Positions 8,501-17,151 of a stretch of 60,274 nt of DNA are shown here, piece after piece. The notes beneath the pieces were generated by a model. That model saw nothing but the letters and a program-made list of their open reading frames with translations. It did no database searches and was not told the origin of the DNA. Source of the stretch: Alphaproteobacteria bacterium. Lineage in GTDB: Bacteria > Pseudomonadota > Alphaproteobacteria > CADEGL01. Location: contig JAPLOM010000005.1 in assembly GCA_026400755.1 (NCBI GenBank), forward strand, positions 1 through 60,274. Direction: 5' to 3'. How positions within the stretch are numbered: the first letter of the stretch is position 1; each line of letters begins with the position of its first letter. Made by a program: the position numbers and the translations under genes.

Positions 8501-10075
8501 ATAGCGCTCGGACAACACGGCCAAGGGCGAATGGTCGCCCATGGAGCCGATGGGCTCCTTGCCCTCCTCGGCCATGGGCTGCAGGACAAGCTCCAGATCC
8601 TCGAGCGACCAGCCGGCCGCGTGCTGGCGGCGGCGGATTTCCTCGGGCGCGAACTCCAGCGGCTCTTCCGCGTCGTTGCGGATCAGGCTGTCGATCTGCC
8701 GGATGTTCCCGGTCCAATCGCCGAAGGGCTGCTGGGACGCCATCCAGTCCTTCAGCTCGCGGTCGCGATAGAGCTTACCTTCGGCCAGGTTGACGGCGAT
8801 CATCTGGCCCGGACCGACACGGCCCTTCTCGACGATGTCGGATTCCTCGAGCCGCACCATGCCCGTCTCGGAGCCGACGACCAGCAAGCCGTCGCGCGTC
8901 AGCGTGTAGCGCAAGGGACGCAGGCCGTTGCGGTCCATGCCGGCCAGCGCCCAGACGCCGCCGAAAGCCGCGATCGCGGCCGGGCCGTCCCACGGCTCCA
9001 TCACCGCGTTGGCATAGGCGTAGAGATCCTTGTGCGCCTGGGGGATCGGCGATTCCGCCGTCCACGCCTCGGGCATCAGCATGGCCTTCACGAGCGGGAG
9101 GGAGCGCAAGGACCGCGCCATCACCTCGAACACCGCGTCGAGCGCGGCCGAGTCCGACCCGCCCGGCTGGATCAGCGGCTTCAGGTCGTCCATGTATTCG
9201 CCGAAGAACTCGTGCGCCATCCGCGGCTCGTGCGCCTTCATCCAATTCACGTTGCCGAGCAGCGTGTTGATCTCGCCGTTGTGCGCGATGACGCGGAACG
9301 GCTGGGCCAACGGCCAGGTCGGGAACGTGTTGGTCGAATAGCGCTGGTGATAGATGGCGAAGTTCGAGACGAAGCGTTCGTCGAGCAGGTCGGGATAGAA
9401 GGCCGTCAACTGCTCGGCCAGGAACATGCCCTTGTAGATGACCGAGCGGCAGGACAAGGAGCAGATGTAGAACTCCTTGATGGTCTCCTGCAGCGCCGCC
9501 TTCTCGATGCGGCGGCGGATGATGTAGAGGTCGCGCTCGAACAGCCGGTCGGTCACGCCGCGGTTGTTGTAGATGATGATCTGCTCGATCTCGGGCCGCG
9601 AGGCGTTGGCCTTCTCGCCGGTGACGCCCACGTTGATGGGCACCTGGCGCCAGCCATAGATGCGGTAACCGAAATTCAGGATCTCGGCTTCGACGATGCA
9701 GCGGCAGCGTTCCTGCGCAGCCAGGTCGGTGCGCGGCAGGAAGATCATGCCGACGGCCAGGCGGCCTTCGCGCGGCTCGTGGCCCATCCGGCGCACGTGC
9801 TCTTTATAAAAATCCTGCGGGATCTGGACGTGGATGCCCGCGCCGTCGCCGGTCTTGCCGTCGGCATCGACCGCGCCGCGATGCCACAGGCATTTCAACG
9901 CCGTGATGCCGGCCTCGACCACCGAGCGGCGCGGCTTGCCGTCGACCGCGACCACGAGGCCGACGCCGCAGGAATCGCGTTCCTCGGCGGGATCGTAAAG
10001 ACCGTGCTTGGCCAGATGGTCGGCGTTCGCGTGCCATTCCGCGACGAAGCGCTCGCCCTCGTTGCGAATCGTCAT
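5534..10075 (-). CDS. gltB: Glutamate synthase [NADPH] large subunit
   Basis: The 1513-residue large subunit of NADPH-GOGAT, which makes two glutamates from glutamine and 2-oxoglutarate. The N-terminal glutaminase uses Cys36 (ERDSCGVG) after removal of a propeptide. The synthase domain binds FMN and shows GGMSHGSLSLEAH, GEGGEGAERF and GAKPGEGGQ. The 3Fe-4S cluster cysteines are in CHANTCPVGIC. A glycine-rich beta-helix domain closes the protein. The ATG at 10075 follows the gltD stop by 4 bases; a longer start at 10105 would overlap gltD. Electrons come from GltD, encoded just upstream. Confidence 0.97.
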   Translation of the reverse strand: MTIRNEGERFVAEWHANADHLAKHGLYDPAEERDSCGVGLVVAVDGKPRRSVVEAGITALKCLWHRGAVDADGKTGDGAGIHVQIPQDFYKEHVRRMGHEPREGRLAVGMIFLPRTDLAAQERCRCIVEAEILNFGYRIYGWRQVPINVGVTGEKANASRPEIEQIIIYNNRGVTDRLFERDLYIIRRRIEKAALQETIKEFYICSLSCRSVIYKGMFLAEQLTAFYPDLLDERFVSNFAIYHQRYSTNTFPTWPLAQPFRVIAHNGEINTLLGNVNWMKAHEPRMAHEFFGEYMDDLKPLIQPGGSDSAALDAVFEVMARSLRSLPLVKAMLMPEAWTAESPIPQAHKDLYAYANAVMEPWDGPAAIAAFGGVWALAGMDRNGLRPLRYTLTRDGLLVVGSETGMVRLEESDIVEKGRVGPGQMIAVNLAEGKLYRDRELKDWMASQQPFGDWTGNIRQIDSLIRNDAEEPLEFAPEEIRRRQHAAGWSLEDLELVLQPMAEEGKEPIGSMGDHSPLAVLSERYRGLHHFFRQNFSQVTNPAIDSLRERQVMSLKTRLGNLGNILAESETQCRILQLDSPVLSNVEFDAMRDYMGDTAVEIDCTFDADGGEDALRTALERARRESEEAVRNGAEHVILSDKAQSASRASIPMILATGAVHSHLVRRSLRTYTSINVRAGECMDVHYAAVLIGVGATTVNAYLAQETLADRHRRGLLPGRTLKDCIRAYKNAVDQGLLKIMSKMGISVISSYRGGYNFEAMGLSRTLVAEFFPGMPSRISGIGLSGIQRKALELHRRAFGLDATPLPIGGFYRYRRGGETHAFEGHLIHLLQAAVSSDSYSAFKKYSAAVREMPPTQLRDLWEFAPDRQAISVDEVESITEIRKRFMTGGMSHGSLSLEAHETLGIAMNRIGAKSDSGEGGEGAERFKPRENGDNANSSIKQIASGRFGVTTEYLNNCREIEIKVSQGAKPGEGGQLMGFKVSEEIARLRHATPGVSLISPPPHHDIYSIEDLSQLIYDLKQANPVASVCVKLVSKSGIGTVTAGVAKAKADVILISGHTGGTGASPLSSIKFAGTPWEIGLSEANQVLTLNRLRHRVKLRTDGGIKTGRDVVIAAMLGAEGFGVGTAALVAMGCLLVRQCHANTCPVGICSQDTELRKKFTGTPEKVVNLFSFIAEEVREILASLGFRSLNEIIGRSDLLFQVNRGSEYLDDLDLNPLLAQADPGEHARYCTIEGRNEVPDTLDAQMIVDASPALEGGEKMQLTYNIRNTHRAIGTRLSALITRRYGMRALPAGHITVRLRGSAGQSLGAFLVQGVSLEVFGDANDYVGKGLSGGTIVLRPMVSAAFRANENTIIGNTVLYGATAGRLFAAGQAGERFAVRNSGAEAVVEGCGANGCEYMTGGTVAILGSVGDNFGAGMTGGMAFVYDADGMFEHRINPDTVLAQRIETPHWDEVCRALIAEHAARTGSNLAAALLNAWSEERGRFWQIVPREMVGRLAHPTALPPAERQRA

Positions 10076-10079
10076 GGCG

Positions 10080-11534
10080 TCACGCCACCGCGCGGGTGTT
10101 GGCATCGGGCCGCGCCGCGGTCTTGGCCTCGAGATAGGCGTGGATGCCGGCCGCCGCCTCGCGTCCGTCGCGGATGGCCCACACCACGAGCGAGGCGCCG
10201 CGGGTGATGTCGCCGGCGGCGAAGACGCCGTCCAGGTTGGTCATCATCGACGAGAATTCGACGCGCACGGTGCCGCGGCGGGTGATGGCCAGCTCGGGGC
10301 TTGCGAAGGCGCCGCGCAAATCCTCGGGCTCGAAGCCCAGCGCCTTGATGACGAGATCGGCGTCGACCGGAAACTGCGAGCCTTCGACCGGCACCGGCGG
10401 CTGGCGGCCCGACGGATCGGCCACGCCCAGATGGGTGCGCAGCGCGCGCACCGCGCGCACGTTGTCGTCGCCGAGCAGCGCTTCCGGCTGCGACAGCCAC
10501 ATGAATTCGACGCCCTCTTCCTCGGCGTGGCGCACCTCGCGCTGGGAGCCGGGCATGTTGCCGCGGTCGCGGCGGTAGAGGCAGCGCACGGAGGCCGCGC
10601 CCTGGCGCACCGCGGTGCGCACGCAATCCATCGCCGTGTCGCCGCCACCGATGACGACGATGCGCTTGCCCGCCGCATCCAGCAGGCCGCTTTCGAACGC
10701 GGGCACGGAATCGCCGAGGCCCGTGCGGTTCGACGCGATCAGATAGTCGAGCGCCTGGACGACGTTGCCCAAGCCGACGCCGGGCACGCCCAGCTCCAAC
10801 GCCTGGTAGACGCCGGTCGCGATCAGGATCGCGTCGTGACGCTGGCGCAGCTCGGCCAGCGAGGCGTCGCGGCCCACCTCGAAATTCACATGGAAGCGGA
10901 TGCCCGACTTCTCCAGGAGTTCGACGCGGCGCGCGACCACGCTCTTCTCCAGCTTGAAGTTGGGAATGCCGTAGACCAGCAGGCCGCCGACACGGTCGTG
11001 GCGCTCGTAGACGTCGACCGCATAGCCGCGGCGGCGCAGCTCTTCGGCCGCGGCCATGCCCGCCGGGCCGCCGCCGATCACGCCGATGCTCTGGCCGCGC
11101 TCCTCGCGCGGCGCGGGGCCTTTGACCCAGCCTTTCTGCCACGCGACCTCGGTGATGTATTTCTCGACGGCACCGATGGTGACGGTGCCGTGGCCCGACT
11201 GCTCGATGACGCAGTTGCCTTCGCACAACCGGTCCTGCGGACAGATGCGGCCGCAGATCTCGGGCATGTTGTTGGTGGCCGAGGACAGCTCGTAGGCTTC
11301 CTCCAGCCGTCCGGCCGAAGCCAGCATCAGCCAGTCCGGGATGTTGTTATGCAGCGGGCAATGATTCTGGCAGAACGGAATCCCGCATTGCGAGCAGCGC
11401 GACGCCTGCTCGGCCGCGCGCGCGGGATCGTACTCGACATAGATTTCGCCGAAGTCGTGACGGCGCGCTTCCGCCTCGCGCTTGTCGGGCGTGACGCGCG
11501 GCTGTTTCACGAATTTGAGCATTCCGGTCGGCAT
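10080..11534 (-). CDS. gltD: Glutamate synthase small subunit
   Basis: The 484-residue beta subunit of GOGAT. It oxidises NADPH on FAD and passes electrons through iron-sulfur clusters to GltB. The N-terminal cluster domain has two cysteine groups, CSQCGIPFCQNHCP and CGRICPQDRLCEGNC. The FAD-binding Rossmann motif is GVIGGGPAGMAAAEEL, and the NADPH site is IVVIGGGDTAMDCVR. The start MPTGMLKFV is the best fit to the family; an in-frame start at 11555 would add seven residues. gltD lies first and gltB second, 4 bases apart, so they form one transcription unit. Confidence 0.96.
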   Translation of the reverse strand: MPTGMLKFVKQPRVTPDKREAEARRHDFGEIYVEYDPARAAEQASRCSQCGIPFCQNHCPLHNNIPDWLMLASAGRLEEAYELSSATNNMPEICGRICPQDRLCEGNCVIEQSGHGTVTIGAVEKYITEVAWQKGWVKGPAPREERGQSIGVIGGGPAGMAAAEELRRRGYAVDVYERHDRVGGLLVYGIPNFKLEKSVVARRVELLEKSGIRFHVNFEVGRDASLAELRQRHDAILIATGVYQALELGVPGVGLGNVVQALDYLIASNRTGLGDSVPAFESGLLDAAGKRIVVIGGGDTAMDCVRTAVRQGAASVRCLYRRDRGNMPGSQREVRHAEEEGVEFMWLSQPEALLGDDNVRAVRALRTHLGVADPSGRQPPVPVEGSQFPVDADLVIKALGFEPEDLRGAFASPELAITRRGTVRVEFSSMMTNLDGVFAAGDITRGASLVVWAIRDGREAAAGIHAYLEAKTAARPDANTRAVA

Positions 11535-11665
11535 GGCGCGCCCCCGGTTCCCCATGTTGCATCGCAATACGATCCACCAGACTAAGCAAACCGCCGGGAC
11601 CGCGCGAGAGGAAAGTTGGGGGAATAGGCCTTTTTAACGCGGATTTTTCTGCCGGAGCCGCCGAA

Positions 11666-12667
11666 TCAGGCCGCGAAACGCCCTTTGACCCGGTAGCGGT
11701 CCAGGTAAAGCGGCAGGATGGCCTCGGCCGCCGTGGCCTCGATGCCCAGCTCCGCCAGCCCCGAGGCGTTGGGCGACACCACGTTGTCCTGCCGCAGCAG
11801 CCAGACCTGGTCGAGGGTCAAGGGCGGCTTGGGCAACAGGCCCAGGAATGTGGCCTTGATCGCGGCGACCCACAGCGGCACCGGGATCAGGAGGCGCTTG
11901 CGCCGGGTTTCGGCCAGGACCAGTTCCATCAGTTGCTTGAAGGAATAGACGCGCGGACCGCCCAGCTCATAGGTGCGGCCCTTGGTGCCGGGGTCGGCCA
12001 GCGCCTGGATGAACGCGTCGGCCACATCGCCGACATAGACCGGCTGCATGTGCGTGCCACCCCGGCCCCACAGATCGATCTTGGGCGGGAAGCAACCGGC
12101 GCAGCGCGGCTCGGCGCCGAACACGGGCAGCGCGGGCAGAAGCCGCGCCAGCACGGCGAAGCGGTTGAAGAAATCGTCCTCCGGCCCGAACACGACGCTC
12201 GGCCGCATGATGGTGGCCTCGGGGAAGGCCGCGCGCACGGCCTCTTCACCCGCGGCCTTACTACGCGCGTAGTGCGAAATCGAATCGCGGCCCGCACCCA
12301 GCGCCGACATCTGGATCAGGCGCGCCACGCCTGCCGTCTTGGCCGCGGCGGCGATACGGCGCGCGCCCTCGACATGGACGGCGTCGAAACCCTGGGCGCC
12401 GCGCTCGTAAAGAATCCCGACGAGGTTGATCACCGCGTCCGCGCCGTGGACCGCGGCCGCGACCAGCCGTTCGTCGTTCAGATCGGCCAGGACGGGAACC
12501 ACTTGGCCCACATTTCCCATGGGCTTCAGGAACGCGGCCCCTTCCGGATCGCGCACCGCCACGCGGACGACGCAGCCCGCGCTGGCCAACCGTTTCACGA
12601 TATGACGGCCGATGAATCCGGAGCCGCCGAACACCGTGACGCGGCGATATCTTGAAAGCGCTTCCAT
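11666..12667 (-). CDS. NDUFA9-type atypical SDR protein
   Basis: A 333-residue NAD(P)-binding protein of the family named for the complex I accessory subunit NDUFA9. The Rossmann motif TVFGGSGFIGRHIVKRL is at the N-terminus, and a Y-x3-K pair (YARSK) sits in HYARSKAAGEEAVR. The C-terminal half (YELGGPRVYSFKQLM) is typical of the family. In alphaproteobacteria such proteins are linked with complex I or quinone biosynthesis; which role applies here cannot be told. The start could be the GTG at 12679 or the ATG at 12667, which has AAGG 11 bases upstream. It lies 131 bases upstream of gltD in the same direction. Confidence 0.85.
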   Translation of the reverse strand: MEALSRYRRVTVFGGSGFIGRHIVKRLASAGCVVRVAVRDPEGAAFLKPMGNVGQVVPVLADLNDERLVAAAVHGADAVINLVGILYERGAQGFDAVHVEGARRIAAAAKTAGVARLIQMSALGAGRDSISHYARSKAAGEEAVRAAFPEATIMRPSVVFGPEDDFFNRFAVLARLLPALPVFGAEPRCAGCFPPKIDLWGRGGTHMQPVYVGDVADAFIQALADPGTKGRTYELGGPRVYSFKQLMELVLAETRRKRLLIPVPLWVAAIKATFLGLLPKPPLTLDQVWLLRQDNVVSPNASGLAELGIEATAAEAILPLYLDRYRVKGRFAA

Positions 12668-12775
12668 GCGCGTAGCCACCTTGGGGTCCCCTCGCGCGCT
12701 GCAACCGAGCGGATCGGGCGCGCTGCGCCGCGATTTCTATATCGTCTGGCCCGCGCGCGCATCCCGAAAAGGACG

Positions 12776-12804
12776 TTGACACACCCCCCGGCAGGGGATA
12801 CCCA
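12776..12804 (+). promoter_or_regulatory. Putative sigma-70 promoter of tRNA-Leu
   Basis: A perfect -35 box TTGACA (12776-12781) is followed, after 17 bases, by a weak -10 TACCCA (12799-12804). A start near 12811 would leave about 7 bases of leader before the tRNA at 12818. The spacing is ideal but the -10 is poor, as is common in GC-rich alphaproteobacteria. Confidence 0.5.
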
Positions 12805-12817
12805 AACGCCCCGCATC

Positions 12818-12904
12818 GCCCAGGTGGCGGAATTGGTAGACGCGCAGGTTTCAGGTACCTGTGGGCGCAAGCTCGTGGAAGTTCGAGTCTTCTCCTGGGC
12901 ACCA
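12818..12904 (+). tRNA. tRNA-Leu (anticodon CAG)
   Basis: An 87-base class II tRNA. The acceptor stem is GCCCAGG paired with CCTGGGC, followed by discriminator A and an encoded CCA. The anticodon stem CAGGT/ACCTG encloses loop TTCAGGT, giving anticodon CAG, which reads CUG, the main Leu codon in such a genome. The long variable arm (TGGGCGCAAGCTCG region) and the T-loop GTTCGAGTC fit tRNA-Leu. Confidence 0.96.
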
Positions 12905-12969
12905 TTCGCGCAAGGCCGTTCGCGAGCGATCGCGATACGGCGGCGCGTCATAAGACGCGGGGGCCGCCC

Positions 12970-13581
12970 ATGACCGTCCAGGTCCACGAAGGCGACTTGC
13001 CGGCCGGCCTCGATCTCGGGCCCATCGTCGCTATCGACACCGAGACGATGGGCCTGGATCCGGCGCGGGACCGGCTGTGCCTGGCCCAGCTTTCGGGCGG
13101 CGACGGCAACTGCCATCTGGTCCGCTTCCGGCCGGGCCATTACGACGCCAAGAACCTGGCCGCGCTTCTGGCCGACCCGAAAACCCTCAAGCTGTTCCAC
13201 TTCGCCCGCTTCGATGTCGCGGTGATGAAGCGCTATCTGGGCGTCCTGACCGCCCCCATCTATTGCACCAAGATCGCCTCGCGCCTGGCGCGCACCTACA
13301 CCGACCGGCACGGGCTCAAGGATCTGTGCCGCGAGCTGCTGGGCCTCGAAATCTCCAAGCAGCAGCAATCCTCGGACTGGGGCGCGGAAACCCTGACGCC
13401 CGAGCAGATCGAGTACGCGGCCTCGGACGTCCGGCACCTGCATGCGCTGAAGGCCAAGCTGGACCGGATGCTGGAGCGCGAAGGCCGGGCCCGCCTCGCG
13501 GCCGCAAGTTTTGCTTTCCTCCCCGTCCGGGCCGAGCTGGATCTGGCGGGCTGGCGCGAAGACGACATCTTCGCCCACTGA
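12970..13581 (+). CDS. rnd: Ribonuclease D-like 3'-5' exonuclease
   Basis: A 203-residue DEDDy exonuclease that would trim RNA 3' ends, tRNA precursors among them. Metal ligands are visible: Asp23 and Glu25 in AIDTET, the second Asp in FHFARFDVAV, and the Tyr/Asp pair in YAASDVRHL. It ends soon after the exonuclease domain and lacks the HRDC domains of the E. coli enzyme (about 375 residues), a short form known in alphaproteobacteria. It starts 65 bases after tRNA-Leu. The next gene, kdsD, is 160 bases downstream on the same strand. Confidence 0.9.
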   Translation: MTVQVHEGDLPAGLDLGPIVAIDTETMGLDPARDRLCLAQLSGGDGNCHLVRFRPGHYDAKNLAALLADPKTLKLFHFARFDVAVMKRYLGVLTAPIYCTKIASRLARTYTDRHGLKDLCRELLGLEISKQQQSSDWGAETLTPEQIEYAASDVRHLHALKAKLDRMLEREGRARLAAASFAFLPVRAELDLAGWREDDIFAH

Positions 13582-13741
13582 CCCCTGGGAAAGCGGCCAA
13601 AATCCGGCCTTATTTGACGCGTTACCTAGCCCTGGGCATACTGCAAAACGCGATAAGCGGGGGCTCCGGGATAGGGTAAGCCCCAGCACCGGCGCGCCGG
13701 ATTCGCGACCCAGGCCCTTTGGCAGCGCGGATAGACCGACA

Positions 13742-14725
13742 GTGAGCGCCAAGACCCGAAAAAAGACCGCCGTGGACGCCGACCTCAAGTCGGCCGAGCG
13801 CGTCCTGCGCCTGGAGGCGGACGGCATCCGTAATCTGGCGCGGGTGCTGGACGGCAAATTCAAGGAAGCGATCGACCTGTTGGCCTCGACCACCGGCCGC
13901 GTCGTCGTGACCGGCATGGGCAAGAGCGGCCACATCGCCCACAAGATCGCCGCCACCCTGGCCTCGGTCGGCACCCCCGCCGTCTTCGTCCACCCGGCCG
14001 AAGCCAGCCATGGCGACCTGGGCATGGTGACGCACGCGGATTCGATCATCGCCCTGTCCAATTCGGGCGAGACCGTCGAACTGACCGATCTTCTGACCTA
14101 TTCGCGCCGTTTCTCGATCCCCCTCATCGGCATCACCAGCAAGGCGCGCAGCGCCCTGGCCGACCATGCCGACGTGACGCTCGTCTTGCCGCCCAGCCCC
14201 GAGGCCTGCCCGATGGGCCTGGCGCCGACCACCTCGACGACCATGATGCTGGCGCTGGGCGACGCCATCGCGGTCGCGCTTCTGGAACGCAAAGGTTTCT
14301 CCAGTTCCGATTTCCAGGTCCTGCATCCCGGCGGCAAGCTGGGCCAGACGCTGTTGCGCGTCTCGGACCTGATGCGCACCGGCGACGAGATGCCGCTGCT
14401 GCCGCCCGACGCCAGCATGTCGGAAGCCATCCTGACCATGACGGCCAAGACCTTCGGCTGCGTCGGCATCGTCACCGCCGCGGGCCGCTTGGCCGGCATC
14501 ATCACCGACGGCGATCTGCGCCGGCATCTGGGCCCCGACCTGTTGAAGATGACCGCGGGTGCTGTGATGACGCGGCGCCCCAAGACCATCCGTCCGCAAG
14601 CATTGGCGTCGGAAGCCATCGGCCTCATGAACGCGCGCTCGATCACCAACCTGTTCGTGGTGAAGGACGGCGCGCCCGTCGGCATCGTCCGCCTGCACGA
14701 CTGCTTGCGGGCCGGCGTCGCCTGA
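13742..14725 (+). CDS. kdsD: Arabinose-5-phosphate isomerase (KpsF/GutQ family)
   Basis: A 327-residue enzyme that converts ribulose 5-phosphate to arabinose 5-phosphate, the first step to Kdo of lipopolysaccharide. The SIS domain spans about residues 40-175, with TGMGKSGHIAHKIA and the serine-rich phosphate loop ALSNSGET. Two CBS domains fill residues 205-325 (for example ITDGDLRRHL). The GTG at 13742 gives a family-length protein; the frame stays open upstream but has no family character. It begins a run with lptC, lptA and lptB, so Kdo synthesis is coupled to LPS export. Confidence 0.93.
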   Translation: MSAKTRKKTAVDADLKSAERVLRLEADGIRNLARVLDGKFKEAIDLLASTTGRVVVTGMGKSGHIAHKIAATLASVGTPAVFVHPAEASHGDLGMVTHADSIIALSNSGETVELTDLLTYSRRFSIPLIGITSKARSALADHADVTLVLPPSPEACPMGLAPTTSTTMMLALGDAIAVALLERKGFSSSDFQVLHPGGKLGQTLLRVSDLMRTGDEMPLLPPDASMSEAILTMTAKTFGCVGIVTAAGRLAGIITDGDLRRHLGPDLLKMTAGAVMTRRPKTIRPQALASEAIGLMNARSITNLFVVKDGAPVGIVRLHDCLRAGVA

Positions 14726-14730
14726 CCGCG

Positions 14731-15429
14731 ATGGCACCCGAACCCGCGAAAGCGGTCCCGCCCAAGAACTCGGCAGGCACATTCCTGGCGCGCGATTACG
14801 GCCTTGGGCGGCCGACCGTCGCGCGTGCGACGGCGCGCTACGGCCACCTGATGCGCTGGCTCAAGCTGGGGCTGCCGTCGGTCGCCGCGATCCTGATCGG
14901 CGTCGTCGCCATCTGGCCCCAGATCAATCCGCGCAACGACCGCATCCCCCTCGGCTTCGCCAGCGTCAGCAAGGACGAGATCGACCAGTTGCGCATGGTG
15001 CGGCCCCGCTATACCGGCATCGACGCGCGCAACCAGCCCTACGCACTGACCGCGGATTCGGCGACGCAGGTGGGCAAGGGCACCAACCTCGTGGAGCTGG
15101 AGCAGCCCAAGGCGGACATCACGATGAAGGGCGGCTCTTGGGTCGCGCTGACCGCCGACACGGGCATGTTCTCGCAGCAGCAGCACATCATCCAACTGAC
15201 CGACAATGTCAGCCTGTTCCACGACGCAGGCTACGACTTCCACACCAACTCGGCCTATATCGACCTGAACGCGGGCACCGCATATGGCCAGGAGCCGATT
15301 GAGGGCCAGGGGCCGTTCGGCAACATCAAGGCGCAAGGATTTCGCGTCATCGATCGCGGCGACCGCGTGATTTTCACCGGCAAGGCCAAGATGACGCTCT
15401 ATTCGCGCGGCGCGATGGCCAAGAAATGA
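14731..15429 (+). CDS. lptC: LPS export ABC transporter periplasmic protein LptC
   Basis: A 232-residue bitopic inner-membrane protein of the LPS bridge. One membrane segment (about residues 47-64, LGLPSVAAILIGVVAIW) is followed by a periplasmic beta-jellyroll of the LptC type with ALTADSATQVG and LTADTGMFSQQQ. It starts 5 bases after kdsD, and its stop overlaps the lptA start as ATGA. LptC receives LPS from the LptBFG extractor and hands it to LptA. lptF and lptG are not in this window, as is usual. Confidence 0.9.
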   Translation: MAPEPAKAVPPKNSAGTFLARDYGLGRPTVARATARYGHLMRWLKLGLPSVAAILIGVVAIWPQINPRNDRIPLGFASVSKDEIDQLRMVRPRYTGIDARNQPYALTADSATQVGKGTNLVELEQPKADITMKGGSWVALTADTGMFSQQQHIIQLTDNVSLFHDAGYDFHTNSAYIDLNAGTAYGQEPIEGQGPFGNIKAQGFRVIDRGDRVIFTGKAKMTLYSRGAMAKK

Positions 15430-16325
15430 GGCGCCGGAGCATCGCACGCGCTCTTGCGGCGGGTGGATTGTTGGCCGCCGTCGCGGTGCTGGCGCTACCG
15501 GAACAGGCCGGCGCCGCCCTGGGTTTCGGCCAGGGCTCCGGTCAGAACTCGGACCAGCCGATCTCCATCGACGCCGAAGACGGCATCGAGTGGCAACAGG
15601 CCAAGCAGGTCTATATCGCCCGCGGCAACGCGGTCGCGAGCCAGGGCGGCGTCACCGTGCGCGCCGATACGCTGACCGCGCATTACCGGACGGGCAAGAA
15701 GGGCGACACAGAAATCTGGCGCATCGTCGCCGACGGCAACGTCAAAATCTCGACCGACAAGGAAACCGCGACCGGCGACAAGGGCGTCTACGACATCGAC
15801 AACGGCGTCCTCGTGATGACCGGCAAGATCGTGCGCCTGGACACGCCGACCGAGAAGATCAGCGCCAATCAGAGCCTGGAATATTGGGACACCAAGCGCA
15901 TCGCGGTCGCGCGCGGCAAAGCCCTCGCGATCAAGGACGGGCGCGAGTTGCGCGCCGACGTGCTGACCGCACACCTCAAGGAGACCAAGCGCGGCGCCTT
16001 GGAGCTGGCGCGCATGGAAGCCTTCGGCAACGTCGAGGTCGCCACGCAGAACGAGGTCGCACGCGCGGAGTACGGCGACTACGACCCCGATACCGGTATC
16101 GCGAACATGGCGGGATCGGTTAAGATCAGCCGTGGAACCAGCCAGTTGAACGGAGAGTTCGCGGAAGTGAACATGAAGACTGGGGTAAGCCGCCTTCTGG
16201 CCCAACCGAAAGGCGCGCCGAGCGGCGGCAAGCGCGTTCGTGGCGTGATGCAGCCCGAGTCGAAAGGTAGCCCGAAAGGCGCGAAGACCGCCGTGCCACA
16301 GCCGCCGGCCCCGGTTAACCCGTAA
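15426..16325 (+). CDS. lptA: LPS transport periplasmic protein LptA
   Basis: A 299-residue periplasmic protein that forms the beta-jellyroll bridge carrying LPS to the outer membrane. A signal peptide covers about residues 1-30 (arginines, then AAGGLLAAVAVLALP, cleavage near AGA). The OstA/LptA domain follows, with IARGNAVASQGGVTVRAD and MTGKIVRLD. The last 50 residues are a Lys/Pro/Gly-rich tail that is longer than in the E. coli protein (185 residues). It overlaps lptC by 4 bases and is 2 bases from lptB. Confidence 0.91.
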   Translation: MRRRSIARALAAGGLLAAVAVLALPEQAGAALGFGQGSGQNSDQPISIDAEDGIEWQQAKQVYIARGNAVASQGGVTVRADTLTAHYRTGKKGDTEIWRIVADGNVKISTDKETATGDKGVYDIDNGVLVMTGKIVRLDTPTEKISANQSLEYWDTKRIAVARGKALAIKDGRELRADVLTAHLKETKRGALELARMEAFGNVEVATQNEVARAEYGDYDPDTGIANMAGSVKISRGTSQLNGEFAEVNMKTGVSRLLAQPKGAPSGGKRVRGVMQPESKGSPKGAKTAVPQPPAPVNP

Positions 16326-16327
16326 CG

Positions 16328-17116
16328 GTGCCGATGTCCTCCGACACCACGCGCCTCGTCACCGCCGCCACCGGCCCCCGTCTCGTCGCCGACAATCCCG
16401 GCCTTGTCGCCAAGAACCTGGGCAAGCAATTCAAGAAGCGCCCGGTCCTGCGCGACGTCTCGGTCAACGTGAAGCGCGGCGAGGCCGTGGGCCTTCTGGG
16501 GCCCAACGGCGCGGGAAAGACGACCTGCTTCTACATCATCACCGGACTGATCGCGCCGGACGCGGGCTCCATCTCGCTGGACGGCCACGACATCACCGAC
16601 CTGCCCATGTACCAGCGCGCGCGTCTGGGCATCGGCTATCTGCCCCAAGAACCGTCGATCTTCCGCGGCCTGACGGTCGAGGACAATATCCGCGCGGTGC
16701 TCGAGGTGATCGAGCGCGACCGGGACCGGCGCGAGGCCGCACTCGACGAGCTTCTGGCCGAATTCTCGATCACCCACCTGCGCCGCACCCCGTCGTTGGC
16801 ACTCTCGGGCGGCGAGCGCCGCCGCGTCGAAATCGCACGCGCCCTGGCCTCGCATCCGCATTTCATCCTGCTCGACGAGCCGTTGGCCGGCATCGATCCC
16901 ATCGCCGTGAACGACATTCGCGAGCTGGTTTCCCAGCTCAAGGACAGGGGGATCGGGGTCTTGATCACCGACCACAACGTCCGCGAGACTTTGGATATCG
17001 TGGACCGTGCCTATATTCTTCATAATGGTAGGGTCCTGATGGACGGCGCGCCCGCGGAAATCGTCACGCACGAGGACGTGCGCCGCGTCTATCTGGGCGA
17101 ACGGTTCAGCCTCTAG
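16328..17116 (+). CDS. lptB: LPS export ABC transporter ATP-binding protein LptB
   Basis: A 262-residue ABC ATPase that powers LPS extraction from the inner membrane with LptFG. Walker A is GPNGAGKT (residues 58-65), the signature LSGGERRR, Walker [14 protein letters not shown], and the H-loop [10 protein letters not shown]. An N-terminal extension of about 25 residues precedes the domain. The start is GTG at 16328; an ATG at 16334 is equally possible. The next gene is rpoN, 35 bases on, the classic order of this cluster. Confidence 0.95.
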   Translation: MPMSSDTTRLVTAATGPRLVADNPGLVAKNLGKQFKKRPVLRDVSVNVKRGEAVGLLGPNGAGKTTCFYIITGLIAPDAGSISLDGHDITDLPMYQRARLGIGYLPQEPSIFRGLTVEDNIRAVLEVIERDRDRREAALDELLAEFSITHLRRTPSLALSGGERRRVEIARALASHPHFILLDEPLAGIDPIAVNDIRELVSQLKDRGIGVLITDHNVRETLDIVDRAYILHNGRVLMDGAPAEIVTHEDVRRVYLGERFSL

Positions 17117-17151
17117 ACGGCGCTTCGCGCGCCCCGAGCAGTTTCGGCACC

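Noticed and set aside
7589-10207. Plus-strand open frame of 872 codons
   Set aside because: Antisense to gltB, with no recognisable domain and the same antisense amino acid bias.
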